DNA of 12,336 nucleotides from Legionellaceae bacterium UBA6148 (lineage in GTDB: Bacteria > Pseudomonadota > Gammaproteobacteria > Legionellales > Legionellaceae): NCBI GenBank assembly GCA_002423125.1, contig DIUW01000007.1, positions 1 through 12,336 on the forward strand, written 5' to 3'. The notes beneath the pieces were generated by a model. It did not search any database and was not told where the DNA came from. It saw only the letters and a list, made by a program, of their open reading frames with translations. Made by a program: the position numbers and the translations under genes. Of this stretch, positions 1-8,197 are shown piece after piece (position 1 is the stretch's first letter; each line of letters begins with the position of its first letter).

Positions 1-186
1 AGGTGTATTTCTCCGAACGTTTACTTTAAAAGCATCACAAATAGCCTCTATTGGACCGAGTTCTCTATCAATCTTACACCAAAATCTGACGGTTACTGTT
101 TTTGTTAAATCGCCATCGATCCCGAATGTCGGCGTGCTCAATTTATGATCTAAGATTGCATTTATGGCGAAAAAAGTATATTATAA
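1..186 (-). other. Unassigned open reading frame running off the left edge
   Basis: Read on the minus strand, the frame is open from a TAA near 186 to base 1, about 60 codons, and would continue beyond the window. Its translation includes STPTFGIDGDLTKTVTV and, nearer the edge, RELGPIEAICDAF. There is no ATG in frame. A TTG near 144 is the only plausible start, and I see no clear Shine-Dalgarno before it. The plus strand is also open over the same bases, from the edge to a TGA near 146, so strand choice is uncertain. It could be the beginning of a divergent gene, the end of a plus-strand gene, or remnant DNA. I do not recognise a family. Confidence 0.2.
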
Positions 187-187
187 T
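156..187 (+). promoter_or_regulatory. Probable sigma70-type promoter for the giant SecA-like gene
   Basis: A TTGCAT (156-161) lies 17 bases before TATTAT (179-184), which overlaps a perfect TATAAT at 182-187. Transcription would start near 191-195, giving a leader of about 20 bases before the TTG start at 213. The carrier-like gene at 11309 has a matching TTGCAT/TATAAT arrangement. This is consensus matching by eye, with no experimental support. Confidence 0.45.
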
Positions 188-212
188 GGCAAATTAAAAG
201 GGGAGAGCTATT

Positions 213-3200
213 TTGCCAGATTCAATTTTTAATATTACAAAAATGATACTGATCAATGCAGAAACTGGAAGGTATGCTGAAGGCTTAGTTTATGAAAATT
301 CAGATATAGCCAAACGATTGAAAAATTCCACATACCCCAATCGTTTTGATCACAACATACCTGCCCCTTATGATGTTCGTATTGAGATCAAAGTAAAATC
401 AGATATTTTTCATGCCTTTTCTAAGGAAAATAGAACACTTAGAGAGCTTTCTAGTCAAGAAAAAGAAGCGCTGAAAAGCACCTTCCAAGCAAGTTTAACC
501 GCTTCTTTTGAAGCGCTGAAAGACAGACTCGATCCTGTTTTTAGCGAAAAAAAAATACGATCTGTCATTTTGAGTTTTGACGAAGATTTTCTTGCATACA
601 GGCGGGATGCTGAACCTCCTGTCGTCACCAACCTTAGCATTCCATTTGATGGTGTGGTGCCAAGCCACTTACATGAACAAATCTTTGGGAGTAATTACGG
701 TTATGTAGACGATAAGTACTATGGAAACAAAACATATGATCACTTAGTGCACATGCTATTTAAATGTAAACGTACACAATGGCCCGATCAAGATAAGCTC
801 CTCTTGCAGCCTGATTCACCACTGCCTTTGATTATTCAAGAGGATGTAAAATGGTATCAAGCAAATGCTAGTCATTTATCTTTACCCCAGAAGGATAAAG
901 AAATCATTGAAGGGTTTGTCAACGCCTGGTTAAAATTTGAAAACTCCCGTTTAACAAATTCGCATAGCCCCTATATTTATGCCTTCTATGCCTTATTCGA
1001 GGTTTCGCTTGATGCGGATAGAGGCGACAATTTAAGGGAGCTAGTCGCTCTAACCCCGCGTCCACTTTCCGCAAATCTGAGAGGCTGTGCTGAATTAGCT
1101 AAAATAAGACAGAACGCTGAAGTCAACGCAATCACCTGCTCAGCTTTATTTGAAGGGTTAAGAGAGAACTTTCAATATCTCTCTTTCCGTTCTATTTTAG
1201 CTGGATTTTCTGACGAAAATAAACCTCAACGCGTTGGACGCCCCCCTATTCTTTTTATGCCATCAAGCAAACTACACACACAAGACTCCTCTCTAGAAGC
1301 ACCGCAATCATTAGAGTTGGATCGTGTTCACCGCATACTCCGTCAAACATTTAATCAAAATAGAGCTTCATTAGAAGCACAGAATGTATTAGATGCCGCG
1401 GTACAAACACAAGTGGCGCTGCACACGAAAACAAGCACCATCGCAAGCACACAACTCCCAAGCTTCCCAGAACCATCAGGAGAGCAGCTTGACTCAAACA
1501 ATACTCTACAAACATTACTGGGTCAGATAGGAAAAACAGAAGAATTGCAGCGTTTAACGGACCATTTTCTTGTCATCGACGAGAGGGGTGTGATTTGGAC
1601 AGGTATGCTTCCGTTAGTCAAATATATGGGACGAAATCATTATGAATATTATAAAAATCGATCTCTCTACCGCGGAAGGTGGAATCACGCAGGGGTCAGT
1701 TATTATAATCCGTGGCATGATTTTAAAAATCGCATTTATTTTAGTCACTCTAAAGACAATGGCGTATCCATCCTGAATTGTGATTTTGATAGATACTTCT
1801 GGAAAGAACGCCAAAAGCAGAAATCTGCTCCATCAATTCAAACCTTTCAACCTGAGCAGAATATTTCAAACTTCTCTCTTCTTAGGACCCCTGTTGATAA
1901 TAAATCTGTAACCATTTCGGGATTAAATGAGATCCATCAACAAATTTTAGAGCATTTGGGAAATGCAATTCCCATTCCAGTGACTGCATTTGAAGACTTA
2001 TTCTTCTTATATGGCAAAGAAGGAATAAAACGATTTAAAGCACTGCTAACGCCACCGATTGATCTCACTCTCATAAAATATTTCACTCAATTTGAACAAT
2101 TGTCATATTTTGTAAACGATAATAACTATCCAGAAATAGTTGAGGCTACTAAAGTACTAAGTCACTTCAATCATGATGAGATCAAATTATTCGAACGTTT
2201 TATTGGCAACATGGGTGAATCAAGACAACCTTTAGATAAGTTAGTCCAAAATTTTGCATATTTTATTTCTTGCTTAAATTCCCTAGACACACCAGGAAAC
2301 CTCGGTAAAACCACTCACCATCTGGTTTCTTCTGGATGGAAAATTCCTCCCTCGGGTAGCGATCCCGCTGTACTCATGGATGCCATGCTGTATTTATTCA
2401 CGCAAGCCCACCAGCGCAAATGTTTACCGACACAGCTTGCTTGTTTACACGGACTTACCATTACGGGGTTTTTGTTCCATCATTTATTCACAGAGAAAGG
2501 CGTACAATTTATTTGCGAGGAGATGCGGCCTCGATATCGCTTGACGTTAGAAAACATCAAAACAGTTACGGTACCATCAAAACAAGAAAAAGACGCACCC
2601 CCTTTCGCGCAAATAACACAGTGGACTCAGTTGAGAGAGCGGTTTCTCTCTTCTGCCTCTCTATTTATGTATTTAGCCAGTCAACCCATTGGGGCTGATC
2701 GTTTTCAATCCTTACGAAGCTTAGTGCACTCCAATGTAACTCCCACTCAATCCGTGCCATTATCCAAACTAGGTTTTGTAATATGTCTTGCTAATCAGAT
2801 TGATACACCTCTCAACCCGATCACTGCTCAAAAATTGCTTGATCAATGTCTCTCCCTCAATGATACAGATGAGGATGCAATTGCCACCTTTATTTTAGAA
2901 CAAAAAACGCTACGTTTTAAAAAAGTACACGATATTCAAGAATTTTTCGAAACGTTGACCTTATTCAAAATAGAGACATTGAAACCACATAGACGTTTTT
3001 GGTTCGACTTGTGGGCAAAATCTCCTAATACGGCACTGTTTTTTTATGACTTATGTAAACCTCGTCCGGTCAACACGGATTATACAAAGCTAGAGCAATC
3101 CCTTCGTTTGTTGAAGGCATTGATTGAAAATCCAGCCATCACTTTACGTGACTATGAAAAAGCGTGTTTAGCAGGACTTTGTTTAAATCCACTGGTTGCT

Positions 3201-6200
3201 CTTCAGCATGTCGCAACCACTCGATCCAATCAAGGAACGAATGTATTTCATACCCTTGCAAAACAGATCCTCCAAGCACCGATACAGTATCGAATGAATA
3301 ATCAAATAGATGGTCCATTGACTGAACAAAAAATCGTGACATCGCCGCCTCCTCGTCGCAACAAAATGTTGAGCTCAACCCCATTTGAAGATGATTATTC
3401 ATTGGAAGCCTTAAGCGATGCACCGGATTTTTTTAAGATCCAATTAAGCAAAATTTTATCAAATACACGCTCCGGTCTTTATAAAAAACAAGAATCAGCT
3501 GAATTAATCACCCTAACACTTTCTTTACAAACCTTGTTTACTCAAAATCAAGACATGAATTCCCTTTTCGAGTCTTGGGCGGCTCGAGATGATTTTGATC
3601 TCAATTGCGCGACGCACTTCCTCAAGTTAATAACTGCATTTAAAGAAAAAGATCTCTCCCTGCTCTTTCAAATGCTCACCCCCTTGCCCAACCTGCGTCT
3701 GCGATTGGCCTATTGTAATCAATTAGCAAGCGCTCGTTTTCCGCTTCATCACATTGAAGCAATGATAAAAAAAACGGCTCAGTACAACACCAGTGAACTC
3801 GATAAAACGCAAGATTTTATTACTTTTCTTACAGAATCACGTTCACAGCCCGTTGATATCTCGACCTTGGAAACCTTCCTAACGCATCCGTTGATTCACT
3901 TAAACCATCCTAAGCATCTTCGTTTAGCACGCTTATTACTCACGCAGCCATCTTCTCGATTTAATGTATTGATGTCCCGCGTTGAAAATGCAGCTACGTT
4001 TGAGAGCTTTATTGAACCGTTCATCAACACGGACGCCAACTCGTCTCAATTAACCACCGTATTGTGCTGGGCATTGCAGAGTGCAACATCCAATGAAGAC
4101 TTGATTTTCAATATTAAATCTTCAACAATCACTGGACTGCTCCGTATTGCAAAAGTGGAGTTTCAAAAATTAGAAAAACTCTATCAGCACACCACACCCT
4201 CCTGGAACAACATAGAACAATATGCAGAACATCCAGACCAAAAAACACTCGATGAACTCATATTCGATCCAAGAGGTGGTCGCACCACTCGCAAGCAACG
4301 TGAAGGTGATGTGAGGCTGGCTTTAATCAAAAGCTCTTCTCAGTCAAAGTCTGAGTTACACGCTGAAATAGACCATTTGCGTTACACCGACACAGAAGAA
4401 TTATACAACGGAAAAGCAGCATCTCAGCTCTCTCATGAAGAACTACAATCGTTGATTAAAAGAATAAAATTATTGAACAATGTGACTCCTGATCTCAAAC
4501 TCAGAGCCCTCTTTCCTTTAGTGGAAGAGGCTTTGTTTTATTCAACCGGTTTTTTGCTAAATGAAACTCAGCGCGCAGCAATACTCAATGCCTTTTCATG
4601 TAACAAAAAGGTGCATTTTCAAGAAATTGCAACAGGTGAAGGAAAATCAATCATTGATGCGATGGTGGGCATCTTATTGGCATTGGCTTTTGGCGATAAA
4701 GTCGCCTTTACCACCTCCTCGCTCGTGGATGCAGCGCGTGATTTCACCGTATTTAAAAAGCTTTATGCTTTTTTGGATATCAATGCCGCCATCTTAACCA
4801 ATAACGCTGATAAAGACTGCTATCAACACAATACCATACTTTACAGTACGCCAGAGGAGATCGGTTTATATTGGTTAAAATACGGACGTCAGAAAGGCGT
4901 CATGCATAGAGTGGCCAATGAAATTGATTCGCTATTCGATAATGTAACCCCACTTCGTCTGGCTGAGGAAAATAAGTTATTTGCCCTCAATTCATGGCTT
5001 TATCAAGTTTTTAATACTTATTGGTCACGGTATCCCTTTAAAGTGCTCACGGATGAATTAGTTCGTGGGCTTATTGAGGGTCGAATAAAAGAGACTTTGC
5101 GAACGATCACGGAACAAGCATGCCAAGAAGAAGAAAAAGAGCGAAGAAGCACCATCATTGACAACCTGACCACGGATCAAATCATCGCTTTATTATCTTC
5201 AGCATCAATCGCAGCTCGTTTAGAGTTAAACCAAGATTATAAAGTCTTGATTGAGCCTGGTACCGGCATCGCGCATGTCCATCCGATTATCATGGATAGA
5301 GCAGTACCGACGACCAATGTACATTTTTCAAGAGGAGTGCATCAATGCTTGTGTGCACGTATCAATGCGGGTGACATCAAAAGCACACCCAAGCTTCCAA
5401 CGGTACACCTGCCTGCTCAAACCTCTACCGCTGCACAAGCCGATAACGTCGGTTTCTTAAGAGCTTCTTTAGGCCAGGCCAGATTTTTAGGTTCAAGTGC
5501 CACTATTATTGGCACAGAGGATGACATAGCCCGTTATACGGCCTTATTTGGAGAAGAGTTCGTTATTTCAGTGATTCCCGAACATAAGGAGAATCAATGT
5601 GAAATGCATCCTGAAGTGTTGCTTCAAAACAAAGACCTCAAATTTGCACACATTTATAAAACAATAAAATTGAGATCATCTCAACCAGAAAACCGCACGC
5701 CCCCTCATCTTGTCTACTTCAATAAAATTGAGGACGCTAACACATTTGAAGCTTATTTACGAAAAAAAGACCCCAGCCTAAGCATTCAAGTGTATGACGC
5801 CGACTCCTCTAAAGAAGAACAGTTTATTGCTGAGGCCATCAAAACCAACAAGATTTCGATTTGCACACCTGCGCTCTCAAGAAACACCGATTTTAAACCC
5901 CGAGAAGACGCTCCCTTAAACATCATTTGTGCCTCTCCATTCCCTGTACGAACAGTGCGTCAAATCATGGGAAGGACTGCGCGTAATGGTCAAAAAGGCT
6001 CTTTTTTACAGATATTAACTACTGCAGAAAAAAACGAACAACGTCAATTGGGAGACATACCATCTCAATACAATCCATTATATCGATTTTTTTCAGATCT
6101 ATCTCTTTCCCCATTTTGGCAGACTGTGCGCAACTTACCAGACCATCAAACTAGAACCGATACCTATTTTCATGAAATGGAAATTGAATGGGCCGAGTAT

Positions 6201-7247
6201 CTCATCAAAAACAAACGAGCCACTGATAGAGCGATTCTGGATAGCTTTAAACAATTCATAATAGAGCATCCTCATTTCGAACAAAAAGAAAACACCGAAA
6301 AATTTAATGTTCTTATGAATGATTTCTATCAAAAAGAACAACATTATCTCGCACAGCGCCTGTGTAAAATAGACTGCCAGCCACTCCAACCCACTCAAAC
6401 CGCTCATAGAGCAGCACTATTAAGTGCTATCACACAAAATGCATCACTGGCGAGCGTTTTGAAAGCACCCAATATCACTGTTGAAAAAGTTTTAGAACAT
6501 TGGTTGGCTAAACCAACAGAAGCAAAGGCAGAACGCCAATTTTTAATTGATAGCATGACAAAAAATCCAGAAACAGTTGAGGCAGATTTATTTAAGCTTC
6601 TCGAAACGGCATTCAAAGAAAAATCATTTGATGAATTAAACACGATGGCCAGCAAACCAATGTTTGTTCACTTGTTTAAGTCCCCCTTATTCGGGCGTAA
6701 TTCAGTGGATCGCTACGCTACCTTGAAACAATGGTTCGTTCAACGTGTTGAGCAAGAAATTAAATCTCAAAATGAGCCAAATGAATCATTTATGAGGCTG
6801 TCGACAACGTTACAGGCACTCTTCGATAAGCCGCTGCTTGATAAAAACTTCATTGTTCATATTTTCGACAACTACAAAAAGAAATCATTTTGGCACATTG
6901 AGGCTAGACGCCACGCAGTCATGACCAAAATTGAAGAACAATTGAATTCTCCTAACGTTGATGTATCCGAAGTTTTAAAAGACGCTTACCAATCTGTTTT
7001 GGAGGGCGATGTCACTGAACAGTCAAATCGATTTTTTAAGTCATTACATCGATTTGGAAAAAGTCGATTTTTGAACTCGATGGACTGGTTTTTAGCTCTA
7101 TCCAAAGTAACCCATCCCCATGAGAAAAACGATTTAGCTGTCATGATTCCGCAAACCTCATCCACAGGGATTTTTGGTGGATTCAAAAAAGTCATGGATA
7201 GGCGCGAGCGAGTCACTGAATGTGTCAACTTAGGGGGCATTTTTTAA
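213..7247 (+). CDS. Giant protein with a SecA-type DEAD motor and long unknown N-terminal region
   Basis: The protein has 2344 residues, against roughly 800-900 for housekeeping SecA. The start is TTG at 213, chosen because GGGGAG sits at 200-205; the next in-frame ATG is at 243. Residues 1 to about 1440 match nothing I recognise and show no signal peptide or obvious membrane segment. A SecA-like motor follows: Q1453, Walker A TGEGKS at 1474-1479, a SAT-type motif III at 1762-1764, SRNTDF at 1889-1894 matching SecA's GRGTD motif, and QIMGRTARNGQKG at 1917-1929 with both motif VI arginines (1921, 1924). Between motifs II and III, SRGVHQ resembles SecA's SDGLHQ segment, so this is the SecA branch and not a generic helicase. 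Walker B reads NEIDS (1569-1573) where SecA has DEVDS. The C-terminal 350 residues are unassigned and lack SecA's cysteine-rich SecB/zinc motif. Its role is unknown. A secreted effector or a dedicated ATPase are both possible; housekeeping secretion is unlikely. Confidence 0.9.
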   Translation: MPDSIFNITKMILINAETGRYAEGLVYENSDIAKRLKNSTYPNRFDHNIPAPYDVRIEIKVKSDIFHAFSKENRTLRELSSQEKEALKSTFQASLTASFEALKDRLDPVFSEKKIRSVILSFDEDFLAYRRDAEPPVVTNLSIPFDGVVPSHLHEQIFGSNYGYVDDKYYGNKTYDHLVHMLFKCKRTQWPDQDKLLLQPDSPLPLIIQEDVKWYQANASHLSLPQKDKEIIEGFVNAWLKFENSRLTNSHSPYIYAFYALFEVSLDADRGDNLRELVALTPRPLSANLRGCAELAKIRQNAEVNAITCSALFEGLRENFQYLSFRSILAGFSDENKPQRVGRPPILFMPSSKLHTQDSSLEAPQSLELDRVHRILRQTFNQNRASLEAQNVLDAAVQTQVALHTKTSTIASTQLPSFPEPSGEQLDSNNTLQTLLGQIGKTEELQRLTDHFLVIDERGVIWTGMLPLVKYMGRNHYEYYKNRSLYRGRWNHAGVSYYNPWHDFKNRIYFSHSKDNGVSILNCDFDRYFWKERQKQKSAPSIQTFQPEQNISNFSLLRTPVDNKSVTISGLNEIHQQILEHLGNAIPIPVTAFEDLFFLYGKEGIKRFKALLTPPIDLTLIKYFTQFEQLSYFVNDNNYPEIVEATKVLSHFNHDEIKLFERFIGNMGESRQPLDKLVQNFAYFISCLNSLDTPGNLGKTTHHLVSSGWKIPPSGSDPAVLMDAMLYLFTQAHQRKCLPTQLACLHGLTITGFLFHHLFTEKGVQFICEEMRPRYRLTLENIKTVTVPSKQEKDAPPFAQITQWTQLRERFLSSASLFMYLASQPIGADRFQSLRSLVHSNVTPTQSVPLSKLGFVICLANQIDTPLNPITAQKLLDQCLSLNDTDEDAIATFILEQKTLRFKKVHDIQEFFETLTLFKIETLKPHRRFWFDLWAKSPNTALFFYDLCKPRPVNTDYTKLEQSLRLLKALIENPAITLRDYEKACLAGLCLNPLVALQHVATTRSNQGTNVFHTLAKQILQAPIQYRMNNQIDGPLTEQKIVTSPPPRRNKMLSSTPFEDDYSLEALSDAPDFFKIQLSKILSNTRSGLYKKQESAELITLTLSLQTLFTQNQDMNSLFESWAARDDFDLNCATHFLKLITAFKEKDLSLLFQMLTPLPNLRLRLAYCNQLASARFPLHHIEAMIKKTAQYNTSELDKTQDFITFLTESRSQPVDISTLETFLTHPLIHLNHPKHLRLARLLLTQPSSRFNVLMSRVENAATFESFIEPFINTDANSSQLTTVLCWALQSATSNEDLIFNIKSSTITGLLRIAKVEFQKLEKLYQHTTPSWNNIEQYAEHPDQKTLDELIFDPRGGRTTRKQREGDVRLALIKSSSQSKSELHAEIDHLRYTDTEELYNGKAASQLSHEELQSLIKRIKLLNNVTPDLKLRALFPLVEEALFYSTGFLLNETQRAAILNAFSCNKKVHFQEIATGEGKSIIDAMVGILLALAFGDKVAFTTSSLVDAARDFTVFKKLYAFLDINAAILTNNADKDCYQHNTILYSTPEEIGLYWLKYGRQKGVMHRVANEIDSLFDNVTPLRLAEENKLFALNSWLYQVFNTYWSRYPFKVLTDELVRGLIEGRIKETLRTITEQACQEEEKERRSTIIDNLTTDQIIALLSSASIAARLELNQDYKVLIEPGTGIAHVHPIIMDRAVPTTNVHFSRGVHQCLCARINAGDIKSTPKLPTVHLPAQTSTAAQADNVGFLRASLGQARFLGSSATIIGTEDDIARYTALFGEEFVISVIPEHKENQCEMHPEVLLQNKDLKFAHIYKTIKLRSSQPENRTPPHLVYFNKIEDANTFEAYLRKKDPSLSIQVYDADSSKEEQFIAEAIKTNKISICTPALSRNTDFKPREDAPLNIICASPFPVRTVRQIMGRTARNGQKGSFLQILTTAEKNEQRQLGDIPSQYNPLYRFFSDLSLSPFWQTVRNLPDHQTRTDTYFHEMEIEWAEYLIKNKRATDRAILDSFKQFIIEHPHFEQKENTEKFNVLMNDFYQKEQHYLAQRLCKIDCQPLQPTQTAHRAALLSAITQNASLASVLKAPNITVEKVLEHWLAKPTEAKAERQFLIDSMTKNPETVEADLFKLLETAFKEKSFDELNTMASKPMFVHLFKSPLFGRNSVDRYATLKQWFVQRVEQEIKSQNEPNESFMRLSTTLQALFDKPLLDKNFIVHIFDNYKKKSFWHIEARRHAVMTKIEEQLNSPNVDVSEVLKDAYQSVLEGDVTEQSNRFFKSLHRFGKSRFLNSMDWFLALSKVTHPHEKNDLAVMIPQTSSTGIFGGFKKVMDRRERVTECVNLGGIF

Positions 7248-7264
7248 CCCGTTACGATTAATGT

Positions 7265-7987
7265 TTATTTGTCGGGGGAATTTATCACATCATGAACGAG
7301 GTTATCGTAAATTTTATCAACGATTTCAGCCGATTTCATTGGTTTTGCATTAAAGAAATGGTGTCGGCCATTGCCTGTGTAACATCTCACAATGATCGAT
7401 CAATGCATCCATTTCACTGAGTAAATGGGCGCCACCTACAATGGTTTTTACCTCCGGTATGTTGGCTTGTTGATAACGCACCGTCAAGGAGGTTAACAAA
7501 ATGCTTTGTTTTAATCATTTCAGCAGGTATTTTAAAAGTCATGATTGGGTTATAGAGTTCTTTTTCTTTATCCGAATGTTTAGCATGAAATTTTAGACCA
7601 CTTCCTGAGTTATGGATCGAAAAAAGTAAATCGCCATTAGAGTCTTTACTTAGCTGATAAATCATGAAGTGGCCATCACTTGGATCCAGCCAGCCACCGG
7701 GAAGTAAAAGGTATTCCTCGCCTTTCAAAGCAAGTGCATTGGTTTGGATGGTTTCAGCAATCTTGGTTACTTGAGAGAAGTTCTTAGTAGAATCGATTTG
7801 GCGAATATCTTTTTCAATTAGGACTAATTGAGAACATGCGTTCATTAGATGAACGATACTTTTAGAAACCGGACCGTTCCTTATTTGAATAAACTGATGA
7901 AGATACATTACCTTGCAAGCCAAAACTGCCCAGTAAAAAAGCATCGTTATTAATGTGAGCAAATAATCTTTTATCTAATTTTATCAT
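7265..7987 (-). pseudogene. Frameshifted N-terminal fragment of a large protein
   Basis: Four minus-strand segments in shifting frames read as one protein. Segment A starts at ATG 7987 with MIKLDKRLFAHINND and stops at 7862. Segment B covers the longest open piece, 7962 to 7414, and carries LLLPGGWLDPSDGHFMIYQL, then IHNSGSGLKFH and KEKELYNPIMTFKIP. Segment C runs from about 7500 (LTSLTVRYQQANIPEV) to a stop at 7350. Segment D runs from about 7385 (GNGRHHFFNAKPMKSAEIV) to a stop at 7265. Shifts therefore fall near 7870, 7500 and 7375. The PGG...GHxMxY...IxNxGxGxxxH pattern recalls N-terminal domains of large proteins from intracellular bacteria such as chlamydiae and Legionella relatives; this is from memory and unverified. 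At about 240 residues it is probably also truncated at its C-terminus. It converges on the giant gene with 17 bases between the two stops. A short translated product from segment B cannot be excluded. Confidence 0.65.
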
Positions 7988-8018
7988 ATTGCGCCAATTG
8001 AGATCATGGATGATATTA

Positions 8019-8138
8019 TTATAGCTTATTTAGGAGCGTTAAGAGATAGTCAATAACAGGGGAGTGCCCTACTTTATCGTTAATGAATGGATCAGCATTT
8101 TGGCTTAAGAAAAATTCGACCATTGCAACGTCTTTGAC
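8019..8138 (-). pseudogene. C-terminal remnant of an ankyrin-repeat protein
   Basis: The minus-strand frame ending at TAA 8019-8021 reads VKDVAMVEFFLSQNADPF, then INDKVGHSPVIDYLL and TLLNKL. This has the ankyrin-repeat pattern of a short helix followed by VxFFLSxxADP, a beta-turn and GHSPxxxYLL. Only about one repeat remains. Further upstream the frame continues without ankyrin character into the start of the oxidoreductase gene and meets a TAG near 8198. The rest of the gene is therefore missing, most likely lost when the neighbouring sequence was joined here. Ankyrin proteins are common host-interaction proteins in intracellular gammaproteobacteria. The fragment lies 31 bases upstream of the other pseudogene on the same strand. 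Confidence 0.5.
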
Positions 8139-8140
8139 GA

Positions 8141-8169
8141 TTGATTGATTTATGGCATTGCGATATGCT
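8141..8169 (+). promoter_or_regulatory. Weak candidate promoter for the FAD oxidoreductase
   Basis: TTGATT (8141-8146) and TATGCT (8164-8169) are 17 bases apart, each matching four of six consensus positions. A transcript from about 8176 would include the ATG at 8198 but not the ATG at 8165 or the TTG at 8141. That fits the start chosen for the gene. The evidence is weak. Confidence 0.25.
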
Positions 8170-8197
8170 CGCCGTTTTTCACAACAAGCGACTCTCT

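Noticed and set aside
2420..6655. Several frames of 60-94 codons inside the giant gene on both strands
   Set aside because: They lie within a strongly supported coding frame, show no motifs and have no good start signals, so they are shadows.
213..7247. Housekeeping secA
   Set aside because: The length, the late position of the motor, the Asn in Walker B and the absence of the SecB/zinc tail do not fit the essential translocase.
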